Assembly (NCBI GenBank): GCA_002286855.1
Contig: NRSV01000012.1
Coordinates: forward strand, 62,001 to 126,000
Reading direction: 5' to 3'
DNA from: Bipolaris cookei
Taxonomy: Eukaryota; Ascomycota; Dothideomycetes; Pleosporales; Pleosporaceae
Length of the DNA: 64,000 bases
Numbering within the stretch: position 1 is the first letter of the stretch; each line of letters opens with the position of its first letter. Below are positions 22,814 to 33,660 of this stretch, piece after piece. The translations under genes were made by a program, and so were the position numbers. The notes beneath the pieces are model-generated. The model was not told where the DNA came from. It saw only the letters and a list, made by a program, of their open reading frames with translations, and ran no database searches.

Positions 22814-24129
22814 ATGGCCCCTTACGAGAATTCTACCCGTGCTATAGTTGTTTGTCTTAAAGCTACTGGAAAGTCAAGCAAAGAGGTTTCTGCTATCGCT
22901 GGGATTCCGATGCGGACGGTGAACTCTGTATACGCTCGAGCAATTGAACGAGGCTTTGAACCATTTGAGCGGCCAATGAAGCTTCTAGATAGACACCTTG
23001 AGGATGCTCTTCGATCTGACCGGCCATATAAACAAGCTGCAGTCTCACAAAAGGTGGTTGATACCGTACGCACTGATCGATATGGGCGAGAGAAGTCATG
23101 TGCTGGCATTGCTGGCGCCCTTAGCCTGGAAAGGTTCGATATCTCGACATCAACAGTGTGGCGGGTACTCAAGAAAGCAAGCTTCAAGAAGACCAAGCCA
23201 ACGAGGAAGCCTGGATTGACGAAGAAGATGATGGAGGACCGCCATAAGTGGTGCTTAGATCATAAAGACTGGACACTAGAGGATTGGAAGAATGTGATCT
23301 GGTCAGATGAAACATCTGTTGTTCTGAACCATAGGCGTGGGGATATAGAGTTTGGAGAAAAGCAGATGAAGCCTTTGTACGCAGCTGTATTCGCGAGCGA
23401 TGGAAGGGCTACTCTGAGTTTATGTTTTGGGGGTGCTTCTCGTACGATAAGAAGGGGCCTTGTCACTGCTGGCTACCTGAAACGAAGCAAGAGAAAGAGA
23501 CTGCTGCTCGTTGAATCGAGGAACTTGATGAAGAGCTCGAGCCTATCTTGAAGGAGCAGTGGGAGCTTGAAAATAGCATGCGCCGCCTTGACCTACACAA
23601 TAAGCCTGGCCGGCAACTTCAATGGAGGTGGAATAAGAAGACTGGAAAGCTTAGTAGAGGCAGCGGCTTAGGTATTGATTGGTATAGATATCAAACGACT
23701 ATCTTGCTCCCAAAGCTATTCCCTTTTGCAAAGGAGTGTATTGCCGAATGGCCCAAAACAGTTATACAAGAAGATAAGGCACCTGCTCATGAACACCATG
23801 CTCAACAATATACATACAGCCTTCATAGTCTTGAGAAGCTGTTCTGGCGTGGCAACTCTCCTGATCTTAATCCTATTGAGCCTTGCTGGCCGTGGATGAA
23901 GAGAGCTACAACGAAGAAGGGAGCACCAAAGAGTAGGGCGGAGGGAGTTTGAGCGTGGGAGCAGTGCTGGGGAGACGTATCTCAAGAGCAGATTCAAGCC
24001 TGGATTGAAAGAATTCCAGTTCACATTAAACAGATCATCAAGCTCAAAGGCGGCAATGAGTACAAGGAGGGTAGGCGGCTTAGGAAGCCAGAGCAAGGGT
24101 TGCCGGAGGATGATCCAGATTGGGAATAG
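22814..24129 (+). pseudogene. Tc1/mariner transposase, frameshifted
   Basis: The intact N-terminal part begins at 22814 (MAPYENSTRAIV) with a helix-turn-helix region (SSKEVSAIAGIPMRTV) and reaches the first catalytic Asp in IWSDET. Around 23330-23550 the frame is lost. The second catalytic Asp (QEDKAPAH) and the Glu (SPDLNPIEP) are in a different frame (about 23548..23951), spaced 34 residues apart, the DD34E pattern of Tc1 enzymes. A TGA at 23949-23951 then cuts off the C-terminal part, which ends at a TAG at 24127. At least one frameshift and one stop make it non-functional as read. Confidence 0.88.
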
Positions 24130-24137
24130 CACATAAA

Positions 24138-24182
24138 CCCCTGCTCGCCAAGTCAGGCAAGGACTTTTGAAAAGCACCTCCG
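24138..24182 (-). repeat. Right terminal inverted repeat of the Tc1 element
   Basis: 45 bp, exact reverse complement of the left repeat, abutting the TA duplication at 24183. Confidence 0.92.
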
Positions 24183-24533
24183 TAGATCTTCGGGATTTGC
24201 TGCTGACTCACTGTGTTCCTGAAGATCTCTTTAGGCTGGTGGATAATATGGTCTGTGAGTACATTGCATGCAGCATACTGCATAGAACAAGTCTAGTGGA
24301 TATTACAGGGGTATCCAACTTGCGGGCTTTTTTGGAAAGACACCAGATTAAATTGAACGAGTGGAGACGAAGATCGATATTAGCAATGTGCATTATGAGC
24401 ACGAATTAGTCGGCGAATCTATAGCCTAAATGCAGTGATGCCAAAACTCATTAAGCGCAAGTAAGCCACTGATTCCCAACTCGCGATGAAGAAAATGACT
24501 GAATAGTTTACTCCCGGTTGACTAATTCACGAC

Positions 24534-25883
24534 TCAAACTTTGCAACCATTGTGTCCATTCTGCTGCCACATCTTCACGCTCTTGACCTTCATCTGTCCA
24601 CCATCTTTCCACGTAGACAACCACTGGTTTCTCGCCTCCCAGAAATCGAGTTTAGCACGGGCGCTCCTGTCGATCCAGGGCTTACCACTCTTACTATCTT
24701 CAAACCAGCCGTTCGTTGATCCGACACCTAGGTTGATTACGAGATAGAAGTCTTGGTCAAAGGGTGATGTGTTGCTATTAGTGTGCGCCCACGGGTTGTC
24801 AAGACGGGTACCGTTAGCATCGGCTAGAGGGAAACCACCGTACTTCCAGAATGGCTCGTCGAAATGCGTATACATGACTTGGAGAAGGCGTGTATTGATA
24901 TATGTAAAGATGTACTTCTCAGACCACTGGATTTCGGGTTAGTGTCACTGTGCTAGAATTTGAGTGAATGATGAAACGAACCTCGACGCCAAAGGTGTTG
25001 TATCCAGCCGCATACGTGGTGTGCAATGCCTTTCGCTTGACATTATTACGCCACCAGCCATTATGGTTGGAGTCGGGACCGAATTGCAGCGTACTGGACA
25101 CAATGTTGTTTCCACCCTGAGCATAGCCAGGTGCATTACCACGCGACTCCATAATATTAATCTCACCAGAGCGGGGCCAGGGACCATATACGCTGTCCCT
25201 GGGCAACATAGAGATGGATGGCCACAGCCAGTCTCCAGCGGGCAGCTTGGCAACAACCTCGACACGTCCATACTTGATCGAAGCACCGAGCTTGGTGTTA
25301 ATGCGACCGGATTTGACAGGGTTGACAATAGTACCGTTTGTTGTGTTGGTAGATGCAAAGCAATCCGTCCAAGCAAGGCCAGTACAGCCGTGACCACGGA
25401 GATCAATGATATGATCCTGCATGATATACTCCTCATCCTGAACGGTAGGCCTTATGATGAGCTCGCCATTGTCAATGAATAAATTCTCGTGTGTGCCGGT
25501 AGTCATCTCGAATTGTCCGTTACTGCATATTGAAGTCAGTCACGAGCTGCAGCACATCTAAGCGCTGTCACCTACCCAAAGCCACCAAGCTCAACCTCTT
25601 TTGTCCAGAGACTTTCGTTCCAAGAAGTGAAGTTGTCGTTGAGAATCTCACAATAGCCGTGCTGCGCAACGGATCTCAATCCATCCCAGATGAGTATGCC
25701 TGTTACTGCCAAGCCAAGAACCAAACCAAGAAGGGGAAAGATAGTAGCCCATATTTGTCGGGGATGCTTCTTGTTGAGCCACGGCTGCTGAACATCTTCA
25801 GGCTTAACGCGCCGTGATCGAAAGAATTCACCGTTGTATGGGTTCTGGTAGCCAGACACTGCTTGCGAAGGGGTATTGTCCAT
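24534..25883 (-). CDS. Membrane-anchored GH16 family glucanase-like protein
   Basis: Three exons (25576..25883, 24982..25522, 24534..24926) give 413 aa. A short cytosolic tail is followed by one transmembrane helix at about residues 45-66 (IWATIFPLLGLVLG and on), making a type II membrane protein. The outer domain shows GH16 features: SGRINTK, YGRVEVVAKLP, DWLWPSISMLP, then SGEINIMESRG (about 222-232) and NLGVG. The GH16 active site is ExDxxE; here the pattern is E223-I-N225-I-M-E228, with Asn in place of the helper Asp while both Glu are kept. Related proteins act on beta-1,3-glucan in the cell wall or only bind it. An upstream in-frame Met at 25910 would add nine residues; the Met at 25883 looks better. 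Confidence 0.86.
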
Positions 25884-26646
25884 TGCGTACCGTGAAAAAC
25901 AAGAATGCAAAGAATGGAGAGCGAGTCTGTGAAAGATGCTGTAGGGATGTGGGACATATCCTTTTTATGGACATGTTCGTCGTACAATTACCAGTACATG
26001 ACGGCTTGGGCGAAGTCTGAGTGCTGGAAGTCAACCTTTGAATCTCTAATCTGCTCAATTGGTCGCTGTGGATCTATCCCAGCTGTCTTTCCGGTCAGGT
26101 GTGGGAATGAAAAGGCCGCCAGTCGTTTTAATGATGTTTAGTAATTTAGTTCGTCTTGGCAAAGACTCTTACCACGACTGCACCGTCACGCTGTGGTCAT
26201 GCACTCAACATGTGCTGGTCTCTCTGTTCTCACTGGCTATCTTAGACGTTCTGTTGGTATACATCAGCCCGAGCTCTAACGATGCTAGATCCATTGGGAG
26301 TGCGCCATGAATCTGAGCGGGTCAATATGACAGATATCAGCCTTGTCAACCCACTAGTCGTACCAGATTACTATCCTAAAGTCCGTCAGTGGCTGTAGAG
26401 GTCGATAAGACAGCTGCGTAAGATTTAAGAATGGGTCTGAGATGCAAAATTAGGATCGCTACCGAAGATGTAACGAAGATTACTTCAAAGAAACCTTTCA
26501 CTGAGACATGGTTCAATCGGAAATTTTGGGAATATTCGAACAGTTGATTGAGTACTGACACATACCAAGCCTCTTCGCAAGTTCGTGACTTCATCTCCGA
26601 AAAGTATATCCATCCGAAGACATGGATGGAGCTCTCATAGCCGGAA
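25884..26646. other. Intergenic, GH16 to Mpv17
   Basis: About 760 bp between two minus-strand genes. It must contain the GH16 promoter and the 3' flank of the Mpv17-family gene. No further gene is recognised. Confidence 0.4.
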
Positions 26647-27285
26647 CTATGCGTTCGCAGCCAGACTAAGGTAGATACCCCACACAACACCCACTGAGGC
26701 TCCGAATACAATCCTCTTATCGACGGGCACCCACAGGAAGCTAATAAGACTTATTGCCGGCCAAAACTTGTATCCGTCTTTCATCATGGGCCATAACTTG
26801 TTGACGCAATCGCTAGTAATCACATCGGAAACGTTTACGCCCGGTTTACCCTGCGCATTAACGTATGCCATATAACTCAAGAACATGAGCGTATTAACAA
26901 CGGCGCCAATTGTTTGATCAAGGATAAACTTGATCAAGACATTTGTTCTACTCATGGATGTCTTTGCGGGCTCGGGTTTGGACGCGGATTTCTCGGATGA
27001 GGTGGAAGCCGGCGCTGACGAGACCTTTGTGGGAAATTGGTCTTCTAGGAAGCCTTGCCAAATGATATTGGGCGGCGTGCTAAGAACGCTGAAGACGACG
27101 AATTTGAGTACGGATTGGTAATTGAGAGCGAAGGGCGTCTAGGGCAGATGTCAATTGCATGGCTTTCACATGAGAAATTCCACGATGGTGCGTACGTCGT
27201 CTTTGTAGGATGATATAGCTTGCGCAAGTATGTTAGACGTTACGCTGAGTGCTGCACCTTGCAGCGTCTGTGATATCATCGACAT
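26647..27285 (-). CDS. Mpv17/PMP22-family membrane protein
   Basis: Two exons (27196..27285, 26647..27138) with a 57-nt intron, 193 aa. The C-terminal family signature is clear: WPMMKDGYKFWPAISLISF, then VPVDKRIVFGASVGVVWGIYLS. Upstream, KFILDQTIGAVVNTLMF and PPNIIWQGFLE match the conserved core of Mpv17, Sym1 and PMP22. The N-terminus (MSMISQTLQGAAL) starts the first helix directly. Family members are four-helix proteins of the inner mitochondrial or peroxisomal membrane, implicated in metabolite or stress-related channel function. No clear mitochondrial presequence is seen, so peroxisomal or vacuolar location is equally possible. A second Met two codons downstream could also serve as the start. 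Confidence 0.82.
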
Positions 27286-28308
27286 CTTATAGTTGAATAT
27301 GTATTCTGTTATCGCTGGGTAGGTTTTCGTATACGTGGCTAGAAACCCGAGTTTGCGAACTCTGTAAAAGTGGAAGGATATGATCTGAGTATTGCAGTGC
27401 TTCTAGATGCAAGGAAAGAAACAGATTGGGGTATCGCAAGTATATCAATGTGGCCAGTAGTACAATTTCCACCGAGGCTGGAATTGTTGCAAAGATGTTT
27501 CGACAGGGCACGTCTCGCGTAGCATGACTAGCGTCCTGACGTCAATCAAGGCTGCAGCTCTAACGCCTGCCATTTGCGCACTGTCGGTCCGGCTGAACCA
27601 GATTGGTTCCCTTGTGCCTGAGAGCATTCTACATCTGATATTCAGAATGTTCAGCAATGCATTCCAGAATTGAGCGAAATGCGGGGTCAACATTGCGCCA
27701 AGTCAGTACGAGCTGACTGCAATGATCCTGGCGTCGGCAAATGTCTCCAGATGCTTGTTGTCTTCTCAGACTAGGTGTGTTGGCTCAATATTATATTCAT
27801 CCCACCAATGCTAGTTAGAGCATTCCTATGGATGCTACAATCTGATTAATACCATTGCTTGTCTTCTCCTTCGTAGCACCGAATAGCCAGCTCTTCTCCC
27901 GGCCAATGCTATTCATAATATTCCCACCCTCCAGCATCTCAATGCAATATTGCTTGCTTGCTACTCGCAGTGTATTTATTCTAGTATCCAGGAAAGCTGG
28001 CTTGAATCGAGTGTCTTGTCTCTTTGTTTGACAGCGTTGATCCCGGTCTCAATCCCGTGTTGGACTTCCACCTTCCTAGCCAAGCAGAGATGCTTGTGTG
28101 CATGTGATGTCCGGATCCGAGGTAAGGAACTTGTAATCCGCAATGGAGTCATGCGCGTTGCGAAGCGCCAGACTTATGCCGTGCCGGAAATATGTACCAG
28201 ACAACAGTTAGAACTGTCAATACTAGGCTGTCTTGGCCCAGTTTGTCGTAGTTGATATCAGCCATTGTATCAACTGCGTCGATTTCGCGAAGAAGAAACC
28301 CTCCATAT
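27286..28308. other. 1-kb gene-poor stretch
   Basis: About 1.0 kb between Mpv17 and IPI1 genes. Reading frames of 60-100 codons are present on both strands but none has recognisable motifs or splice continuity. I see no repeat or RNA gene. Confidence 0.4.
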
Positions 28309-29427
28309 TCAAGGCATCAATTCTTCACGGTAGAAGTCTGCCATACCTTCCCTAGTGACCTTTCGGAGCTGTGCGCCCGCACGGCCCAGCTCCCCGCCAG
28401 CCTTTATGGCTTCCTCCAATCCTGCAACGATTGCAGTCTCGGCGCGCTCGTGGAATACCCTTTGCCGGTCCTCGCGGTCTTCATACATTTCTGCTTCTTC
28501 GTCTCTTGCGGCACCGAATAGATTGAGGTGTATATAGGCATTGGATCGTTCTGATAACATATGGTGCTGGGTATGCCAAAGTGGAAAATCGTTTGCGCTG
28601 ATGCCAATGGTAGTTGCTGATTGCGTATGTGAGAGTCCAGTGCGGAGAAATGAAGTCAATACGCTCATTTGCCTAACTTGAATTTTCGAATCGGCTTTGC
28701 TATATGACTTTCCTGTCGTCCATTTGCTTGCTGTTTCGCTCTGCCAACCGAGTAGACTGAGGAAGCATTTCAGCATTTTTACCCAACCACCGGCGCAACT
28801 GACTACTTCATCACCTGCGACTTGAAGTAACCACTCAAGCACATCAAGGCCAAACAGACGGATTTCGGTTGCTAGATGCGTCATAGCAGCTCTTGTGTGG
28901 AGGAGTAGCTGATCTGCATGACCGGCAATCTCCGTCTGTGGTAAACTCTGCAAAAGTTTGAGTAACTGCTGGCGGACACTCTTTGTGCCATCGAGAATAA
29001 GGCGCTGAGCCGCAGGGATGATGACAGATGGCGGCTGTGGCAATGGGGCTGTGGGCGGATTGCTAATCATTGCTGAGGTTAAAAATGCTAGCGATTCTTT
29101 ACGCTGCGAATCAGCCTTGTGATTGAGTAGACCTAGATGGTGGGCACATTGCGTCTCTAGAGTTGGAGCACTAGTGGAAAGAGCTTGTTGTTTCAACGCA
29201 ATTGCTAATGGGTGTTAGTAGTTTTCGCAATCCCGGCTGTCGCGCATCTTACACTTTGCGCGGAAGCTGGTGTCTGTCGCATTTGCTGCCTTGGGTTTTG
29301 CTTTTCCGACCTTTAATTTCGGTTTCTGGGTTTTGTGAGCTATAGTTACAAGAGCACCAGATTGACCTTTCATTACCTGGAAATCCTTCTTTTTGCTCTC
29401 CTTCTTCTTCTTCGAGCTCGCTGTCAT
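28309..29427 (-). CDS. IPI1: Pre-rRNA-processing protein IPI1 (TEX10-like)
   Basis: Two exons (29253..29427, 28309..29204), 48-nt intron, 356 aa. The N-terminus is strongly basic (SSKKKKESKKKDF), followed by FRAKSIALKQQAL, the conserved opening of the IPI1/TEX10 alpha-solenoid. Next come HLGLLNHKADSQRKESLAFLT and EIRLFGLDVLEWLL. IPI1 is a subunit of the Rix1-Ipi1-Ipi3 complex in the nucleus. The complex binds pre-60S particles and supports ITS2 removal and rotation of the 5S particle with Rea1. The length is close to yeast Ipi1 (334 aa). It shares a 302-bp divergent promoter with the roadblock gene. Confidence 0.9.
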
Positions 29428-29729
29428 AATGCCGTTCGAGTCGCGTCTTCTAGATTAGTTGGGTATATATTTGCTAGCAGGCGATTACGAAAGAAAAGGT
29501 TCAAAACTTGGAAGCAACCTAAAATCGATAACAGCGATGATGTTGAAGCGCGCGCTCGAGTGTAGGTAGCAAGAAAATTAAGGACCCGTGTATGCCGCTA
29601 GTGCAAAAGAGACCTAAAAAGGACATGGCTTGGCAGGGTCCAGCTGCGGACTTGTCTGCCGATGTCATTGGCAATAACCTAACGGCTACCACATCTCTAA
29701 CCCCGCCTCTTTGCCCTGTTTCACTCAAT
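29428..29729. promoter_or_regulatory. Shared divergent promoter, IPI1 and roadblock genes
   Basis: 302 bp between two start codons on opposite strands. No specific factor site is claimed. Confidence 0.4.
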
Positions 29730-30240
29730 ATGGCCCAAAACGCAGTATGTAGTATATAACTTCTTTTGGGCTTTTAGTTGACTAAATAATGACCTAGCCA
29801 GACGAAACACTTGCATTGCTCACCCGCTTAAGCCAGAAGCCCGGCGTGCAGAGCACTCTCATACTGTCGCGCGAAAATGGCAACATAATACGCACGTCTG
29901 GCCTCATCTCGAAAAGCTCATCGGCAAACCCAAATAGTACCCTCCCAGCTTCTGGAGAATCCACGTCCGAGAGCTACGCGAACGGCAGAAAGGAAAGCGG
30001 GATTCATAGCGCGGAAGATGTCGCGAGCTCGGTGTGGTCGTTCTTGGCCGCAGCAGGAAGTCTCGTCGATGAGCTAGACAAGGAGGACGAAGTGAAGCTT
30101 TTGCGATTGCGAACCAAGAAAAACGAGTTAGTCATTGTACCAGGTATGAATGTTGCACAAATTGCTATATGTCAGGTACTAATCTACGGCCAGATCCCAA
30201 GTTCATTCTCGTCGTTATCCATGATACCCCTCCTGCCTAG
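29730..30240 (+). CDS. Roadblock/LC7-family dynein light chain-like protein
   Basis: Three exons, 29730..29744, 29798..30143 and 30194..30240, give 135 aa. The first exon encodes only MAQNA. The final exon replaces an apparent run-on with VPDPKFILVVIHDTPPA and a TAG. The pattern (helix with LLTRLSQKPGVQSTLILSRENGNIIRTSG, then ELVIVPDPKFILVVIHD) is that of roadblock/LC7 proteins, which dimerise and link dynein intermediate chains, or serve as small-GTPase platforms. An insert rich in Ser and Gly between the two halves lengthens it relative to human roadblock (96 aa). A cytoplasmic-dynein role is most likely. It converges on the DUF1348 gene with an 88-bp spacer. Confidence 0.86.
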
Positions 30241-30328
30241 GGCCTTTGATAGACTCACTGCACACTGGAATTGTTTTTTACACAAGCAACAAGATACCCC
30301 ACTAGGTTGAGTAGCGCAATAGACTGGT

Positions 30329-30884
30329 TCACCAATGAGCTTCGCTAATGTCGACTTGATTAACATCAACACCGTCCTTGAACCATCGATCTGGAAATGT
30401 CATTGGGGACTGTATCGGTCGAACGTAAGCACCAGAGGGCTTACCAGCTTCTTCAATAACAATGTTGTTGCCGCTCATCTGCCGCTTCCGCATCTTTCCG
30501 TCCTCGGCGAACGTCCAGTCTTCGAGGCCGTAGCATCTCTTCCACTTCATGCCATCATGGGCATCCTGGAACTCGTACCAAAACTGTACTGCAATCTTGT
30601 TCTCGGTAAATGCGAAAAGCTCCTTGCGTAGCTGATAGTTTTTCTCCTTTTCCCACTTCTTGGTCAAGAGGTCCTCGATAGCTGCAGTGCCTACGAGGAA
30701 CGATGATCTGTTGCGCCACACACTGTCGGGAGTGTAGGCCTGGGCGATAACCTGGGGATTTCTACGACAATCAGATGGTGCAAAATTGTAAACATATGCC
30801 TACGTACTGGCTATTCCACAGGTCCTGGGCCTTCTTGACCTTGGCATGGGCGGTTTCTTTGGTGAATGGTGGTGCAAGAGACAT
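30329..30884 (-). CDS. DUF1348 (SnoaL/NTF2-like) protein
   Basis: Two exons (30808..30884, 30329..30761) with a 46-nt intron, 169 aa. Motifs KVKKAQDLWNSQNPQVIAQAYT, VWRNRSSFLVG, WEKEKNYQLRKELF, IAVQFWYEF and RCYGLEDWTF match the DUF1348 family, widespread in bacteria and fungi. The fold is a small NTF2-like barrel; biochemical function is not established. Its start lies 1.07 kb from the peroxiredoxin gene, transcribed away from it. Confidence 0.87.
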
Positions 30885-31955
30885 GGTTCGATCAGATTGA
30901 ATTACTCCAGATTGTTTGTGAAGATATCAGAGTTCGCTCTGACCAAATTATATATCTAACTTGCCGTGATATCGAGATATATTCTCACTCTAACATGCCG
31001 AATTCTTGTTTGGTATCGGCACATCGGCATTGTTGGGTATCTAGTCTAGAAAACAATACCGCTTTGATCATTCTCGAATGATTATGTGATGGTTCCCTCT
31101 GCATTCTGCATGTTACGAGCATCCATAGCCATTTCTGAACACAAGGCCCAAAGGATTGTTGTCATTGCCTGCCGCTACCTCTGCTACGCGCTTATGCTGA
31201 TTGCAGTGGACCCCACGACCCACTTCAATTTCGATAGCAAAGGGAAGCTTCTCGAACCAGCAACCCATCTCAGACGCTCGAGTAGCGCATACGTAGGAAA
31301 AGACAAGATGCCGAGGCTTTTTACCAAATGACAAAGCTCCAGCATATTAGGCGCGCAATGCTCCAAGAGTCTAGGACGTTCCAATTGACAAAGCTAACCC
31401 TCCAAAGCTGCCATTCTAGAGTAGCTTTACCCCAAGCATCAAGGTAGCATCATCTATGTAGCAGTACCCACTATCCCATTGCCAGCTCTTCAGCTGCTCG
31501 CTCAGGTACCCGCATCATGCGCTCTCATAGGCCTAAAAGATTTGTCAAAGCGAACAGCGCAAACCCCGGTCGGATACCCAGAATGAGCAGTTTTTAATGT
31601 ACATACATATGTAACTTTTAGGGTAACCGGCCCCTTGGCGGCAGATGACGCCAAAGCTGTCGCACTTTCCGCCAGCAAGCGTATCCGCTGGGTGTGCCCC
31701 ACTAATGATCTCGAGAGCTACTTAGAGCTTTGAGGTAAGGGTCGGCCGGCGAACAAGCAAACGGGTGAAGCGGGCAAGGTTTGCCCCTCCCTTGGGTCCC
31801 GCACCCCTCATAGTACTTAAGTTAGATAAAGCTCCTTGATTCTTCTCGGAGATTTCTTACTTGTAATTGATTAAATCATATACAAAGCTTTCTTCACACA
31901 TTGAACCGCTTTTATCCTTTCACACTTTCACGTTTCAGATACAGCAATTGCAAAA
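30885..31955. other. Long divergent intergenic region upstream of peroxiredoxin
   Basis: About 1.07 kb without a recognisable gene. The final 100 bp before the peroxiredoxin ATG is pyrimidine-rich on the plus strand and looks like a 5' untranslated region. Two CCCCT boxes lie about 150-170 bp upstream of that ATG. Confidence 0.45.
31784..31808 (+). promoter_or_regulatory. Paired STRE-like CCCCT boxes
   Basis: CCCCT occurs at 31784-31788 and 31804-31808. CCCCT/AGGGG is the core stress response element bound by Msn2/4-type zinc-finger factors in fungi. Two copies about 150-170 bp before a peroxiredoxin start codon suggest stress induction. The motif is short, so chance is possible. Confidence 0.35.
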
Positions 31956-32597
31956 ATGGCTCCTCTTAAGGTTGGCGACAAGCTCCCCGAGGGCGTCAAG
32001 TTCGAGTATGTGCTTCCCTTTAGTCATCAGTCTTAAATGAGCACTCGATACTCGCTTTTGCAAAGAGAAATGCTGACCTTCTCTACAGATGGGCCCCCAT
32101 CACCAACAGCGACCCCACCGCATGCGGCCGTCCGCAAGAATACGACGCGAGCAAGGAGTGGGCAGACAAGAAAGTCGTCGTCTTCTCTGTTCCCGGTGCC
32201 TTCACTCCCGGCTGCCAGGCGTACCACCTGCCACCCTACATTGCCAAGGCCAAGGAATTCAAGGACAAGGGCGTCGACATTATCGCGACGATTGCGTCTA
32301 ACGATGCGTGGGTCATGAATGCGTGGGGCAAGGTCAACGGCGTCAAGGGTGATGAGGTCCTGTTTCTGAGTGACACCAAGACGTTTTTCAGCAAGAATTA
32401 CGGATGGGATGCTGGCATGGGTGACCGCAATGGTCGCTGGGCTATGGTTTTTGACCATGGTAAGGTCATCTATGCTGAGAATGAGAAGAGCCCTGGTGAG
32501 GTTTCGGTGAGTTCTCTTGAATCCAGATTGATTCGGCTTGTGCAGGTCTAACAAAGTGCAGGTCTCTGGTGCTGATGCCGTCCTTGCCAAGTTGTAA
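31956..32597 (+). CDS. Peroxiredoxin, PRX5/PMP20 type (Asp f 3-like)
   Basis: Three exons (31956..32005, 32089..32506, 32562..32597), 167 aa. The peroxidatic cysteine is in PGAFTPGC (Cys59), followed by HLPPYI; the later Arg and Gly motifs (NDAWVMNAWGK, DGRNGRWAMV-like) fit the PRX5 subfamily. The enzyme reduces hydrogen peroxide and alkyl hydroperoxides using thioredoxin or glutathione. Fungal relatives (PMP20, Asp f 3) are often peroxisomal through a C-terminal SKL-like signal. Here the end is LAKL, which resembles a weak PTS1 (AKL), so peroxisomal import is plausible. A resolving cysteine is not obvious beyond Cys29. Confidence 0.9.
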
Positions 32598-32989
32598 GGA
32601 TTGACAGCGAGTAGCGGGTGTCTCGAGAAGGCGCTGCCAAACGACGATACACCTAGTCAACGTCGTAGAGACGAATGAATGAAATGAAGAATAAATCACC
32701 ATGTCAATTCAATGCGTATGTGATGCCCGACTCGGACTGAGGAGCCCATTAGACCATATTGTGTAGACACACTCGAGACGTCGCTGTGCACGTCATGTGC
32801 GGCAAGGTGATTCAAGTTCGTGTTTGTATTCATTGCTGGTCGAATGCTCAGCTTAGATCGCAACTTTTCCATGCCCACGCCTGCTTGCAAGCCAACGAAT
32901 TGGGCCCTCGACCATAGTCCATCTCGCATGGCTGCTTCTGTTCCGATATCCGTAATGACGTGATATATACAAACGCTACCCTGGCACGC
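32598..32989. other. Convergent 3' intergenic region
   Basis: 392 bp between the peroxiredoxin and ARPC4 genes, which converge. Only untranslated tails are expected; no gene is seen. Confidence 0.45.
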
Positions 32990-33660
32990 TCAATCAAACT
33001 ATTTGTGTTATTAGCCAAGATTTGGTGATCGACAGCGGGGCAAGACGTACTGGAGTAAGGAAAGATTCGGCAACGAAACGTGCTCTTGCATTCAACTGGG
33101 CAATGTTAGTTCATGTCCGCTATGAATTGTTGGCCGGTGCCTTACGAAGAGCTTCATTTCAGAAATCTCCTTGTCAACCTCTTCCATGAATTGGATAATA
33201 AAGTCGACCAGCTTGTGCTTTAGCATCTCCTCAGTGTGGGCGTTGGTGATCAGGAACGAGATGTCGTAGCCCTTGACCGGCTTCCTTCGCAGAATGTAAA
33301 ACGACTCGGCTCTTTGGGTCAAGAACCGTGTGAACTTATGGACCAGAATGTGCTCAATTTCATCTGCCTGCTTGATCTTGATGCTTATTCGCACACTATT
33401 GATACTGGGCTCAATGTATACGCGCTCATTCTCGTTTCTCGATACGGTGAGAGGGTTTAGGATGACCTCGGGGGAACTCGCAGCCTCAATCTCGGGGACA
33501 TTGTGACGCTCCGAGGCTTGCGAGGCAAAGTTGGAGAGGGAGAGGGCGGCCGTGAGGGACGAGCGCACGCACTGGAGGTATGGGCGGAGGGATTGGGACT
33601 GGCAGAGGTTAGTGATGCCCAAGTAGTCGGACAGCAGAGGAACCCATAAAGACATACCAT
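32990..33660 (-). CDS. ARC19: Arp2/3 complex 20-kDa subunit (ARPC4/Arc19)
   Basis: Four exons: 33658..33660, 33146..33598, 33051..33095 and 32990..32998; 169 aa, close to yeast Arc19 (171) and human ARPC4 (168). Exon 1 is the start codon alone, followed by a 59-nt intron whose acceptor opens SQSLRPYLQCVRSSL, the exact family start. SRNENERVYIEPSINSVR, QADEIEHILVHKF, RAESFYILRRKPVKGYD and EVDKEISEMKLFLNARARFVAE are near-universal ARPC4 motifs. The last exon supplies only FD and the stop. The protein forms the core of the Arp2/3 complex with ARPC2 and nucleates branched actin. Skipping the last intron would replace FD with a longer tail, which is less like the family. Confidence 0.92.

Larger units (their letters stand above)
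22665..24184 (+). mobile_element. Tc1/mariner DNA transposon with 45-bp inverted repeats
   Basis: Bounded by TA duplications (22665-22666 and 24183-24184) and perfect 45-bp terminal inverted repeats. About 1.52 kb long and carrying one transposase frame on the plus strand. Insertion at TA, repeat length and DD34E transposase all fit the Tc1/mariner superfamily. The identity of the repeats suggests a recent insertion, yet the transposase is broken. Confidence 0.92.
22484..24409 (+). pseudogene. Older reading frame interrupted by the Tc1 element
   Basis: An open frame runs from 22484 up to the TA at 22665 (ending near PPSEHDSRTV). Counting one copy of TA, it resumes in the same frame at 24185 (DLRDLLLTHCVPED) and continues to a TAG at 24407-24409. 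The right half is hydrophobic/charged with natural-looking composition and no stops for about 75 codons. The frame continuity across the insertion is seen directly; that it was once a gene is inference. An in-frame TGA at 22481 and the MITE further left suggest the 5' part is also damaged. The protein is not recognised. Confidence 0.5.
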
